Of a DNA stretch of 64,000 nt, positions 1 to 9,044 are shown in pieces. The notes below the pieces were generated by a model. That model was not told where the DNA came from. It saw only the letters and a list, made by a program, of their open reading frames with translations, and ran no database searches. This stretch comes from Saccharicrinis sp963665705 (lineage in GTDB: Bacteria; Bacteroidota; Bacteroidia; Bacteroidales; Marinilabiliaceae), in NCBI GenBank assembly GCA_963665705.1, contig OY762448.1, positions 3,906,001 to 3,970,000 on the forward strand. The letters are read 5' to 3'. Every line of letters begins with the position of its first letter. The first letter of the stretch is position 1. A program made the translations under genes and the position numbers.

Positions 1-657
1 TCCCATGTCTCCATTTGTTCCTAATATTTTTATAGGTTCGTTTGCCAGTTCGAACATTAAATGTTCAGTATTTCTTAATGATTCATGCTGAGAAATATAT
101 CCCCAAACTTTCAATAAGTATTCATGGTACTCTCCCCCAATAGAAATTTCTTCGGGACAAACCCCTGGAGGTCTTAGGATAACATAGAGACCTTTTGTTT
201 CTGCATATTCTATCATAGGAACTATAACCTCGTCAATAGCAGTTTTAAAACGTTCATAATTAAACTCAGAAATATCGTTTTCACTGATTCCTGAAACACC
301 TAAATTATTTGTCCAATAAGGATCAATGTGTAATCTGATGTAGTTTAAATACCATCCTTCAGATGTATCTGTAAGTAAATCTAATACTGATTTATTATAG
401 TTTAAACAAGCCTCAACATCGTAATTATTCCAACGATCCCAAATACCAAATGCCCCTCCGTTAAACCAGGGACTTGGGGTTACTGCAACGCCATGTAAAT
501 TAACAATGTTGCCATGCGGATCTTTTAAATATCTTCCCTCCACGTGTAATTTGGGAGTTGGCATTCCATCCCATGCATAAACGGCCAGATTAATATGTAA
601 TAATAATATTAATATATACTTTTTAGACAATAATGATTTCATGTATAGATTTTTCAT
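1..657 (-). CDS. GH5-family glycoside hydrolase (cellulase-like), C-terminus cut by window edge
   Basis: Open frame running off the left edge. About 28 N-terminal residues form a signal peptide (basic start, long Leu/Ile core, cleavage near VYA-WDG). The mature part has the beta/alpha-barrel start seen in GH5 ('NLHGVAVTPSPWFN'), a 'YIRLHIDPYW' strand, a 'GLYVILRPPG' strand and then 'FELANEP', in which the Glu of the NEP motif is the family acid/base. The nucleophile Glu lies beyond the window. Two in-frame starts exist, at 657 and 642; both keep the signal peptide and the choice is uncertain. GH5 enzymes cleave internal beta-1,4 linkages of glucans, mannans, xyloglucan or xylan; the subfamily cannot be told here. 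Same strand as the following carbohydrate genes, so an endo-acting member of that cluster is likely. Confidence 0.85.
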   Translation of the reverse strand, partial: MKNLYMKSLLSKKYILILLLHINLAVYAWDGMPTPKLHVEGRYLKDPHGNIVNLHGVAVTPSPWFNGGAFGIWDRWNNYDVEACLNYNKSVLDLLTDTSEGWYLNYIRLHIDPYWTNNLGVSGISENDISEFNYERFKTAIDEVIVPMIEYAETKGLYVILRPPGVCPEEISIGGEYHEYLLKVWGYISQHESLRNTEHLMFELANEPIKILGTNGDMG

Positions 658-839
658 AAATTAATGGTAAAACAATTTTACATAGTAGTTAATAGGCAGG
701 CTGCAAATACTCTATAAATAAATGCCAAAACAAGTATATTGTTTTGAGTTTTACTCTGATTTTAATTTTAGATAATATTTTTCCAGAATTAGATATTTCG
801 AACAAAAGAAACATCTTCTAACTCCTAAGCAACAACACT

Positions 840-3335
840 TTACTCTCCAATAATATCATAAACACCTCCACTTTCTGTTGAGATATCATATATATAAGTA
901 TGGGCTAGATTTAAATTTTGTACATGTGCAGAATTAGATATTACTGGTTGTTTTATATTCGCTTTCTCATAAAATGAATTTTCATTTACACCCGAAGCTT
1001 CTAATAACTCATTTCCATTTTTAAATATCACTTTATTAGGAATCCTAAGTCGGCAATTTCCACCTAGTTTTGAATAAACCGTTAACTTCTTTAACAAGCC
1101 ATGTTTCCATTGGATATCTACTTCAAACCCTCCTCTGGCTTTTAATCCTTTTACAGAACCTTCTTGCCATACCGATGGTAACGCCGGTAAAAGGTGAATT
1201 GCTCCATCATGACTTTGCAATAACATTTCTGCAATACCAGAAGTACATCCAAAATTTCCATCTATTTGAAAAGGAGGATGCGCATCAAAAAGATTTGGAT
1301 AGGTTCCGCCTTCTTGTTTACCGTCAGGTTGAATAGACGGAGTTAATTGATCTGTAATCAATTTTAGAGCATGATCTCCATCTAGTAATCGAGCCCATAA
1401 GTTTACTTTCCATCCCATAGACCAACCAGTTGATTCATCACCTCTGGCCTTTAGGGATGTTTTTACAGCCGAAAACAATTCTGGTGTTGAGTATGGTGAT
1501 ATCTGGTTGGAAGGAAACATACCATATAAATGAGAAACATGACGATGATGATCTTCCGGATTATCCCAGTCATACATCCATTCCTGTAATTGTCCCCAAT
1601 TCCCTATTTGCATGGGAGCAAGCTTGCTTAACATTTTATTTACACATATTATAAAATCATCATCAATATCCAAAATTTTTGCCGCCTTAATAGTTTTTGT
1701 GAATAAATCAAATAGTAACTGGTTATCCATTGTTGTTCCTGCGGAAATAGCTGCTCCATGATCTGAATACGGAGCATTCTCTGGTGAAACAGAAGGACAA
1801 ACCACCATCCAATGATGATCCGGTTCTTCAACTAATATATCTAAATAAAATTGGGTTGCTTCTTTTAAAATCGGATACACAACTCTTAAATATTCTTTAT
1901 CTCCATTATATTGATATTTTTCAAATAAATGCTGCGAAAGCCAAGCGCCTCCCATCGGCCACATTCCCCAAAAAGCACCGTCAACAGGGCCATTGATACG
2001 CCAGATGTCGGTATTATGATGAAGTACCCAGCCACGAGAACCATACATATTCTTAGCCGTTTGCTTACCTGTAACTGAAAGTTCTTGCAACATTTTCACT
2101 AAAGGCTCATTCATTTCTGACAAATTAGTAAGCTCTGAAGGCCAATAGTTCATTTCTGTGTTAATATTTACAGTGTATTTACTATCCCATGGAGGAAGGA
2201 GCTGATTATTCCAAATGCCCTGAAGGTTGGCGGGCTGTTCACCCGGCCGTGATGAAGAGATCAATAGATAACGTCCAAACTGGAAATACAAAGCTACTAA
2301 TTGAGGATCGTTACCTTTTGCAAATTCAGCAAGGCGCACATCAGTAGGATTATTAATAGAATCCGTTTCTCCCAAATCAAGACTTACCCTCTTAAAATAT
2401 TTTTGGTAATCAATTATGTGATCATTTTTAATTTGATCGTAAGTTTTTTCTAAAACAGACTGTAAATATGAAGTTGATTTTTCTTTTTCATCGCCACTAA
2501 TATCTTCATAATTCACAAAATTGGTAGCCATTGATATATATATAGTCACAGTATCAGCTCCTGCAATGTTTAGCATTGAACTTGTGCTTGATACTCCTCC
2601 TCCACTATTAACTACTTTTACATTAGTTTGAAATTTAACCTCTCCTTTTACGCCTTCAAAATCACTTGAAATTCCTGTCATAATGAGTTCATCTCTTCCT
2701 TTCGTTTCAAGATTGTAATTTGAAGGACGATCCATTGTTAACGAAAAGTTCAGCGACTTCTTTTTGTCTGCCGAAACCTGAACAACAATAACCTGATCAG
2801 GGTATGATGCAAAAACTTCTGTTTTGTACTTTACACCTTTACTCTCAAACCTGTAAGATACAATAGCTGTATTTAAATTCAGTTCTCTGCGATAATCGGT
2901 ATAATTATTAAGCCCCTCAAAATTCAACTTTAAATTACCTATTGTTTGATATGCAGAACCTTGCGATGTTTTTGAAATCATTTTATGATTCGCCAGATTC
3001 TGAGCTTCCTGATATTTCCCTTCAAAAACAAGTTTTCTTATCTCAGATAAAGCATCTTTCGATTCAGGATTATCATTTCGATTAGGACTCCCAGCCCAAA
3101 ATGTATTCTCATTTAATTGAATAATCTCATGGCATGGATCGCCATAAACCATTGCGCCTAAACGCCCATTGCCAACCGGTAGCGCTTCAACCCATTGTTT
3201 GGCAGGTTGATTATACCATACTTTTAAACTATCATTCTTATTTGAACATCCTGTAAAAATGGAAATAATACACAAAAACAACATAACCTTACTGAGACAC
3301 ATCATTTTTGAAGTATTGTATGGAAAACTATACAT
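840..3335 (-). CDS. GH95 alpha-L-fucosidase / alpha-L-galactosidase lipoprotein
   Basis: 831 aa, the usual GH95 length. A lipobox (IFTGC, Cys30) predicts a lipoprotein. Family hallmarks are clear: N-terminal 'WVEALPVGNGRLGAMVYGD' and 'LNENTFWAGSP', then 'NINTEMNYWPSE' (Asn390 and Asn392, matching the base-activating Asn pair of characterised GH95 fucosidases), 'SPENAP' with Glu519 as general acid, and 'QIDGNFG' with Asp692. The family inverts alpha-1,2-L-fucosyl linkages; some members act on alpha-L-galactose caps of complex glucuronoarabinoxylan, which would suit the neighbouring arabinose/xylose enzymes, but specificity cannot be read from sequence alone. Internal Mets at codons 11 and 12 are alternative starts that also keep the lipobox. 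A strong stem-loop separates it from the upstream T9SS-sorted gene. Confidence 0.93.
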   Translation of the reverse strand: MYSFPYNTSKMMCLSKVMLFLCIISIFTGCSNKNDSLKVWYNQPAKQWVEALPVGNGRLGAMVYGDPCHEIIQLNENTFWAGSPNRNDNPESKDALSEIRKLVFEGKYQEAQNLANHKMISKTSQGSAYQTIGNLKLNFEGLNNYTDYRRELNLNTAIVSYRFESKGVKYKTEVFASYPDQVIVVQVSADKKKSLNFSLTMDRPSNYNLETKGRDELIMTGISSDFEGVKGEVKFQTNVKVVNSGGGVSSTSSMLNIAGADTVTIYISMATNFVNYEDISGDEKEKSTSYLQSVLEKTYDQIKNDHIIDYQKYFKRVSLDLGETDSINNPTDVRLAEFAKGNDPQLVALYFQFGRYLLISSSRPGEQPANLQGIWNNQLLPPWDSKYTVNINTEMNYWPSELTNLSEMNEPLVKMLQELSVTGKQTAKNMYGSRGWVLHHNTDIWRINGPVDGAFWGMWPMGGAWLSQHLFEKYQYNGDKEYLRVVYPILKEATQFYLDILVEEPDHHWMVVCPSVSPENAPYSDHGAAISAGTTMDNQLLFDLFTKTIKAAKILDIDDDFIICVNKMLSKLAPMQIGNWGQLQEWMYDWDNPEDHHRHVSHLYGMFPSNQISPYSTPELFSAVKTSLKARGDESTGWSMGWKVNLWARLLDGDHALKLITDQLTPSIQPDGKQEGGTYPNLFDAHPPFQIDGNFGCTSGIAEMLLQSHDGAIHLLPALPSVWQEGSVKGLKARGGFEVDIQWKHGLLKKLTVYSKLGGNCRLRIPNKVIFKNGNELLEASGVNENSFYEKANIKQPVISNSAHVQNLNLAHTYIYDISTESGGVYDIIGE

Positions 3336-3363
3336 ACGTTGCTATTTATATTGAATTTTTAAG

Positions 3364-3392
3364 TGCCGCAAATTAAATTGTAATTTGCGGCA
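3364..3392 (-). terminator. Intergenic stem-loop between T9SS-sorted gene and GH95 gene
   Basis: Perfect 11-bp inverted repeat TGCCGCAAATT / AATTTGCGGCA with a 7-nt loop, lying after the stop of the upstream minus-strand gene (3477) and 29 bases before the GH95 start. No U-tract follows on the minus strand, so it may be a weak terminator or an mRNA-processing/stabilising hairpin. Confidence 0.5.
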
Positions 3393-3476
3393 AAACATCT
3401 TAACTATTTATTATAATAATCGCTTTAAATTAGTTTTAACCAAACTATTACACAATAAATAAAGTAGCAAAAAACA

Positions 3477-4388
3477 TTACTCTTTTATAATTCTTTGTAC
3501 ATGCTTTCTTCCTTCACACATAATAGCAATGATGTAAATCCCTGCATCAAGAGAACTTAAGTTTAATGATTTAGTTCCTTTCAATAAATCTCCATGCATA
3601 ACAACGGTTCCTGATAAAGAAATTATCTCAAACGTAGCACCCAATTCCTGTTCTGTTTTAATAGTAAAATTATCTTTAATTGGATTAGGATAAACTAGAA
3701 CATCACCAATTTCTTTTACCGAGTATTCGTCAGCTAAATCCGTACTTGTCCCTGTACCTAAAACAGTTATATCGTCGAGCATTATATCATTATCGTCTGT
3801 TGAAGTAAATCTTACAGATAAACTTTCTCCCGTAGCCGATATTGAAATCTCTTCCCACTCCCAGGTGTTAATTTCCAACGGGTTTGAAATTACAGTAGCA
3901 TCCAAATCAATCCAGTCCCCACCATCAATGCTATATTCAACACCTAAACCTCGTACATTTGCATCACCAACCCAGCTAGCATTTCTTTTTGCAAAACCAA
4001 AGCCAATTACCAAATCTGTATATCCGCTTATATCAATATCAACAAAACTAATTTCGCTCCAGATCGCATCTGTATACCTTGAAGAAGGATGTAAACATAT
4101 TGCCATGCTTTGCGATGCATTTTCATAATCCTGAAGTTCAGTTTGGGCAAGATAAGAGTTAAGTCTAACTGATTTTTGCTGTCCACCTTCTATCTGACCA
4201 TTTGTTGAAGTCCATGTAGTAACTTCATCCCAATAATAGTAATTATTCGATCCATTAGTATGGGAGCCATCTGTATCATACCCTGTATCGCCAAAAGTTT
4301 CTACAGTAATTACTTGTTGCCCCAAAGTAGGAATTGTAACAAAGCTTAATAAACCAAAGCCAATTAAAAGTAAATGTTTCTTTTTCAT
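3477..4388 (-). CDS. Secreted protein with T9SS type A C-terminal sorting domain
   Basis: 303 aa. Signal peptide in residues 1-24 (MKKKHLL..., cleavage near TLG-QQ). The middle (about 25-215) is rich in Gly, Ser, Asp and Trp and ends with a 'SIDGGDWIDLD...' and 'DNDIMLDDITVLGTG' pattern typical of jelly-roll/lectin-like 'choice-of-anchor' modules. The last 75 residues ('VLVYPNPIKDNFTI', 'FEIISLSGTVVMHG', 'LNLSSLDAGIYII') are a type A T9SS sorting domain, so it is exported across the outer membrane by the type IX system and probably surface-attached or released. No catalytic motif is recognisable. Position inside the carbohydrate cluster suggests a glycan-binding role, which is inference. Confidence 0.85.
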   Translation of the reverse strand: MKKKHLLLIGFGLLSFVTIPTLGQQVITVETFGDTGYDTDGSHTNGSNNYYYWDEVTTWTSTNGQIEGGQQKSVRLNSYLAQTELQDYENASQSMAICLHPSSRYTDAIWSEISFVDIDISGYTDLVIGFGFAKRNASWVGDANVRGLGVEYSIDGGDWIDLDATVISNPLEINTWEWEEISISATGESLSVRFTSTDDNDIMLDDITVLGTGTSTDLADEYSVKEIGDVLVYPNPIKDNFTIKTEQELGATFEIISLSGTVVMHGDLLKGTKSLNLSSLDAGIYIIAIMCEGRKHVQRIIKE

Positions 4389-4845
4389 AGATAAAATTTT
4401 AATATAAGATTATAACTGATTTTAGTGTACCACAACATGATACCTATATGTCAAAATTATATCCATGACCATTATTTTCTATCTAATTTTAGATACTCTA
4501 CATTTAATTATAAATAAACTTAACTCACAAATCCATATAGTCAAGCCAGTTCTTAATAAATTATATTTTTAATGAAAATTATTGAAATTCCAATAGTATT
4601 TTTAGGATAAATTAATAGGTTCAACAATAATTGTTATCTAAGCTTGATACTTTCTTTTACATCCAAAAACTTTCAGCAAGTTTTACTGAAAGTTAATTGT
4701 AGGATATACAGTTGAGATATAGCATATTCTATTTTCCATAATGATTGAATTAAAATCCATATCTCAATCATAAACAACCTAACATTAAATTCACATAAAC
4801 ATCTTAATAAAAATTTACATGGGTATATCATCTGTTGAATCCAGC
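4389..4845. other. 457-bp gene-free gap between TlpA-like and T9SS-sorted genes
   Basis: AT-rich, no coding frame with coding character. The only structure I see is a hairpin at 4668-4694 downstream of the TlpA-like gene. The part near 4389-4450 should hold the promoter of the T9SS-sorted gene, but no exact TAnnTTTG box was recognised. Confidence 0.5.
4664..4694 (-). terminator. Probable Rho-independent terminator of the TlpA-like gene
   Basis: On the minus strand, AACTTTCAG pairs perfectly with CTGAAAGTT across a 9-nt loop and is followed by a short T run. It lies about 150 bases beyond the stop codon at 4846. Confidence 0.5.
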
Positions 4846-7131
4846 TTATTTTTTAGCTGATTGAATTTTGATTGCATCTAATAAAATAGATGGATTTTGT
4901 ATGATTTCATATGGTCGAGGAGCATCTCTTTTAACGATTAGTCCATTCGAATCAATGATATAATATTCCGGAATACCATTAAAAAAGTACTTTTCTCTGA
5001 TAAGAGATTCTTCTTTTCCCCTTGCAATAAGTTGGATACCTTGAATTCCATTTTTTTCCATGAACTCCTTTGGTCGTTTTAAATCATATTCCAAAGCAAC
5101 ATAAATAAAAACAACATCCTCATCCTTAAATCGATCATGGATTTCTTTTCCATACCTTTCAATTGATGCACGGCATGGCCCACAATATGTTGACCAGAAA
5201 TCGATATATACAGCTTTACCTTTAAAATCAGAAAGTCGAACCTTATTTCCTTCAAAATCAGACAAACAGAAATCGAAAGCTGGTTGTCCAGATGCAACAA
5301 AACTTAATTTCCTAAACGCTTCTTTTAAAATTGTTGTTTTTGATGCATTAGGATAGTCGGAATTAAACTTATCGTACAACTCATTTGCAGTTTTCCAGCT
5401 ACCTCTGGTTAAAGCATCTTCAATTGTTTTATACTTTAAAATATACTGATTAGTTCCTGAAAATAAAGTATTGCATAACGCATATCTGTTTATGTATAAT
5501 TGGTCATAAAAATCAGGTCCTGTAACAACATTTCCTTTTCCTGACAGCGCATCTATTTTTTTACCCAAATAAAAAAACGCATACTCTCTAATAAAATGCT
5601 CATACTCATTACTAAACTTCATCATATCGTTATCAGGATGCACAATATTTTGATATGAGAAATACGAATCTTCATTTATTTGTAAAGGTGTTTTACCCTC
5701 TTGTCTTCTTTTGTATTCATGGTTATCCGGAAATCTGTTTAAAATATTTACACAGTTTATCAAATTGTCATAATACTCTGCAAGATATAACTCAGGCGAC
5801 AACCATTTTATATTGCTATTTAAAAATTCCTGTTTTTGATGGAGTTTATTTAAGAATAAGTCCTTAAACTCATCAGCTTCTGATTCTGATGTCATTTTCG
5901 ATGACAAATCATATAAACACCTCGAACACAGGTTTTCTTTTTCTTCAAAAAGGAAACGTTTAAAACAGTAATTCAAATTATCAGCACCAATACCAGTTAC
6001 TTTTATACTTTCATCAAAGTGATTAAGGTCTACTTCAACATCAATATTATCTCCGGGAGATAAATAAACTCTTGCCATTTCTTTATGAATGATTTCGGCA
6101 ACCTGTAAATCATTTAATTTAAGTCTTACTTCAAATGTATTATCCTCTTTTAACGGTACAACAATTGTACGACGGTTAAACTCATTGGGAAGAGATTCAA
6201 ATAAACGAACGCCAACCTCCCTGCGACTATCAGGATTAATAATCTTACCTTGGATAGTAACATTGGTTTCCTCAAAAATGGTATCTACTTTTGTCTGATT
6301 AACATAGTATGCACAGGAAAAAGGGGTCTTATTCACCCCAATCATTTTTGTTTCATTTATTAAGGTTGAACTAATAGCACCATCTGAAGCTACCCCTGGT
6401 GAACTTGAAATAGCATTACTACCCTTTACTTTTTTATCCGCATAATTTTCAAACATTTTCTTTTCTAAAAGTAATCCCTTACTTAAGTCAACTTTTAATT
6501 GAATTGCAGTATGTATACTATCTGCTTCTCCCTCTTTTACCAAAGTTGCAACCTCTCCGCTTACTTCTTTTACAATAAAAGAGTTTCCATTTAATGTTAC
6601 GTTTTTATCGTCTTTTAAATTTCCGGTTAAGCAAACAAACCAGTCAGAAACCTCTTTTGTAAATAATTCCACCATTGTAGAATCAGGAGTTACCATATTG
6701 GCACTCTCTTTATTTACCTGATTAACTACAACTTCCGAAAGTTCACCTTTTTTAGATAACTGAAAAGCAACATCATATTCGTAGATTGGATATTTATAAC
6801 CCGGCTTAGCCAAATCACTTTCATAATAGCCTGATGTTTGCCAGTTGCCTTCCGGTTCATTTTTAGTTCTGTAATAATTAAAATCATAACGGCACTCTGC
6901 AACTATTTTATATCCCCCACGCACTTCGTCAATAACTTTTAGAGATATAAATTGTCTGCTCATTTGTTCATTTTGATTGTCTAAACCTAATTGATCGTTT
7001 ACAAAATGATTTATTGAGTACCGTGATTGTTTAAAGGTAAGTTCGTCTCCTTTTTTTAAACTAATAAATTGAGCATTAATGCTTACTGAAATTATTCCAA
7101 CAAGAATAATAGTACTGAAAAATTTTTTCAT
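4846..7131 (-). CDS. TlpA/ResA-like thioredoxin-fold protein with large N-terminal region
   Basis: 761 aa with a signal peptide (residues 1-20, 'SVSINAQ'). Residues about 20-290 are an unassigned beta-rich region. About 295-380 resembles the DUF4369-type domain that precedes thioredoxin folds in Bacteroidota ('VTIQGKIINPDS...', 'VYLSPGDNIDVEVD'). A helical segment follows, and the last 140 residues are a redoxin domain: 'VYIDFWSTYCGPCRAS' with the CGPC active site at Cys650/Cys653 and the cis-Pro at 721 ('GIPEYYIID'). Such periplasmic proteins reduce or isomerise disulfides in secreted proteins. The link with the surrounding CAZymes may be a chaperone-like role for exported enzymes, or simple adjacency. 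The domain assignment is firm at the C-terminus and weak for the N-terminal half. Confidence 0.85.
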   Translation of the reverse strand: MKKFFSTIILVGIISVSINAQFISLKKGDELTFKQSRYSINHFVNDQLGLDNQNEQMSRQFISLKVIDEVRGGYKIVAECRYDFNYYRTKNEPEGNWQTSGYYESDLAKPGYKYPIYEYDVAFQLSKKGELSEVVVNQVNKESANMVTPDSTMVELFTKEVSDWFVCLTGNLKDDKNVTLNGNSFIVKEVSGEVATLVKEGEADSIHTAIQLKVDLSKGLLLEKKMFENYADKKVKGSNAISSSPGVASDGAISSTLINETKMIGVNKTPFSCAYYVNQTKVDTIFEETNVTIQGKIINPDSRREVGVRLFESLPNEFNRRTIVVPLKEDNTFEVRLKLNDLQVAEIIHKEMARVYLSPGDNIDVEVDLNHFDESIKVTGIGADNLNYCFKRFLFEEKENLCSRCLYDLSSKMTSESEADEFKDLFLNKLHQKQEFLNSNIKWLSPELYLAEYYDNLINCVNILNRFPDNHEYKRRQEGKTPLQINEDSYFSYQNIVHPDNDMMKFSNEYEHFIREYAFFYLGKKIDALSGKGNVVTGPDFYDQLYINRYALCNTLFSGTNQYILKYKTIEDALTRGSWKTANELYDKFNSDYPNASKTTILKEAFRKLSFVASGQPAFDFCLSDFEGNKVRLSDFKGKAVYIDFWSTYCGPCRASIERYGKEIHDRFKDEDVVFIYVALEYDLKRPKEFMEKNGIQGIQLIARGKEESLIREKYFFNGIPEYYIIDSNGLIVKRDAPRPYEIIQNPSILLDAIKIQSAKK

Positions 7132-7355
7132 GTTTAAGATTTGTTTATTAATAACTATTAATAGGATAATTAATTAACATTGATAATTATTACGCATAAA
7201 AATCAATATCAAAATAAAATATAGAATCAAGAATATAAGTACACAAAACCATTTATAGTATTTGATATTAGTTTAAACTGGAATAGTAGGTAAAATATTT
7301 AGGCTCTAAAAGGTTTTCATTTTAAAATTATATTATTTACTATTCTTAAGTTTAT

Positions 7356-7395
7356 TATAGATTCCATGACACTTTCGTGTTTCTTGGAATCTATA
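7356..7395 (-). terminator. Stem-loop after the frameshifted GH43 gene, possible terminator
   Basis: Perfect 11-bp inverted repeat TATAGATTCCA / TGGAATCTATA enclosing a smaller ACAC-TTTC-GTGT hairpin, 33 bases after the stop codon at 7428. There is no T-tract, so termination is probable rather than certain. Confidence 0.55.
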
Positions 7396-7427
7396 AGGAC
7401 AGAAGGAAAACTCAAACAGGTTATGAT

Positions 7428-8980
7428 TTACTTAACCCTAAACCAATCAATATCAATATAGCCACCAATCTGGCTGGTAGCATAATTAAACAAGCAAAAC
7501 TTATTGCCTGTAAACATTTTAAGATTGAACTGCATTCTTAATTCATTGCCTAAAGCAGTATAATTTTCATTATCGAAACTATATTCAAAAGAGGCTATTT
7601 TGGAACTGTTAGAAGCTATAGCACGTAAATAAACTTCGTTACCTTCACTCATTGAAACAGACGAAATAGTTTGGCCATTATTAACCATAACAAGCTCTTT
7701 TTTTCCTTCAGTTTGCTTAACTGCGATATAGGCATATGGATCCTGAAAAATACCAACACCTGCAATGTCGCCATCCTTCATGTTTGCAACATCAATTTTA
7801 GCGGTACCTAACGATGGTGTTATCTTATCGTAATGCGAGAATGGACGCTGGGTTAATGTATTTACAGCTTTGGGTAAGCGATCCACTACAGAAGCTGTGT
7901 AAAGCCTGAGGAATCCTTTACGCTCAGTAAGCGACCACTTTGTTGAATCGGGGTTATGATTCCATCCCCATTGCATACCTAAAGAAGAAGAATCAAACTC
8001 ATCAGACCTTGGAAATTCCTTAACTGGATATTCCTTGCCTACATTGGGCTTTCGATAAGTTACCACACCTCTCCCCTCAACGCCAACCATTGGCCAGCCA
8101 ACTTCCCAGGTAACTGGTTGTAACGAAGGCATACGGCCAAACGGGCCACTGTCAACAAACAGCATTGTCCACCATTCGCCTGTTTGCGTTTCGATTAATG
8201 CACCCTGGTGAACACCAAAGGTGACGCCCGGAGTTTTATCCTCAATTACTACTTTCTGCTTATACGGCCCATAGATATTTTTTGATCGCAAAGCTACTTG
8301 AATACCAGCAACACCGCCATAGGTGCCATACAGATAATAGTAGCCATTGATTTTATATACATGCATACCTTCGAGCCCACCGCGGATATCACCTTTAAAC
8401 ACTAGCGAATCATTGCTGACTGGCGCAAAGTTTTTGTCAAGCTCAGTGATTTTTATATCCCCGTAACCATGTGCCACATAAATACGCCCATCTGTATCGA
8501 AGAACAATCCTGGGTCATAAAATCCTTTCGGTAGTTTTGTTACTTTCCAAGGCCCTTCTGCTTTGTCTGCAGAACAGATAAACCCGCCTTCATCAAGTGT
8601 AATAAACAACAAATAGAATTTGCCATTATTATACTTAATACTGGTGGCCCACTGGCCATGGCCATAGCGATTACAGTCATTCAGGTTGTAGCAATCGCTA
8701 AAATCGAATCGAGGCACAGCATTACTGCAATATTCCCAGTTAACCAAATCATATGATTTTAAAACAGTTACACCAGGAAACACCCACATTGTGGTTGTTA
8801 CCATGTAATAAGTGTCACCGAGGCAAATAACATCCGGATCCGGAAAATCGGCAGGGATAACCGGGTTGGTAAGGTACCATCTCCATTATCACTATGAATA
8901 TTCTGAGCACTTAAAATGGAAATAGTCAGAAAAAGTAATATTTCTAATATTATTACGAATTTTATTGTCAGAATAGTCAT
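7428..8980 (-). pseudogene. GH43 beta-xylosidase/arabinofuranosidase with concanavalin-like C-terminal domain, frameshifted near the N-terminus
   Basis: The uninterrupted body (7428-8804, 458 codons from an internal ATG) is a GH43 five-blade propeller ('YDPGLFFDTDGRIYVAHG' with the pKa-tuning Asp; 'GGLEGMHVYKINGYYYLYG' with the acid Glu) followed by the GH43-associated concanavalin-like domain ('EFDSSSLGMQWGWNHNPD' to 'GGYIDIDWFRV'). The natural start is elsewhere: a signal peptide begins at 8980 (MTILTIKF...SILSAQ) and reads into 'NIHSDNGDGT', while the continuation 'TNPVIPADFPDPDVICLGD', carrying the catalytic base Asp, is in the next frame just upstream of codon 8804, preceded by an in-frame TAA. 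One missing base near 8867-8876 explains this. Translation from 8804 alone would give a cytoplasmic protein without the catalytic base. Either a true pseudogene or a sequencing error. Confidence 0.85.
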
Positions 8981-9044
8981 TCTCTTATCCTCAATCATAA
9001 GCCTGCTTAACATCATTTTAATTTTCTTGATTATAACCATTTGT

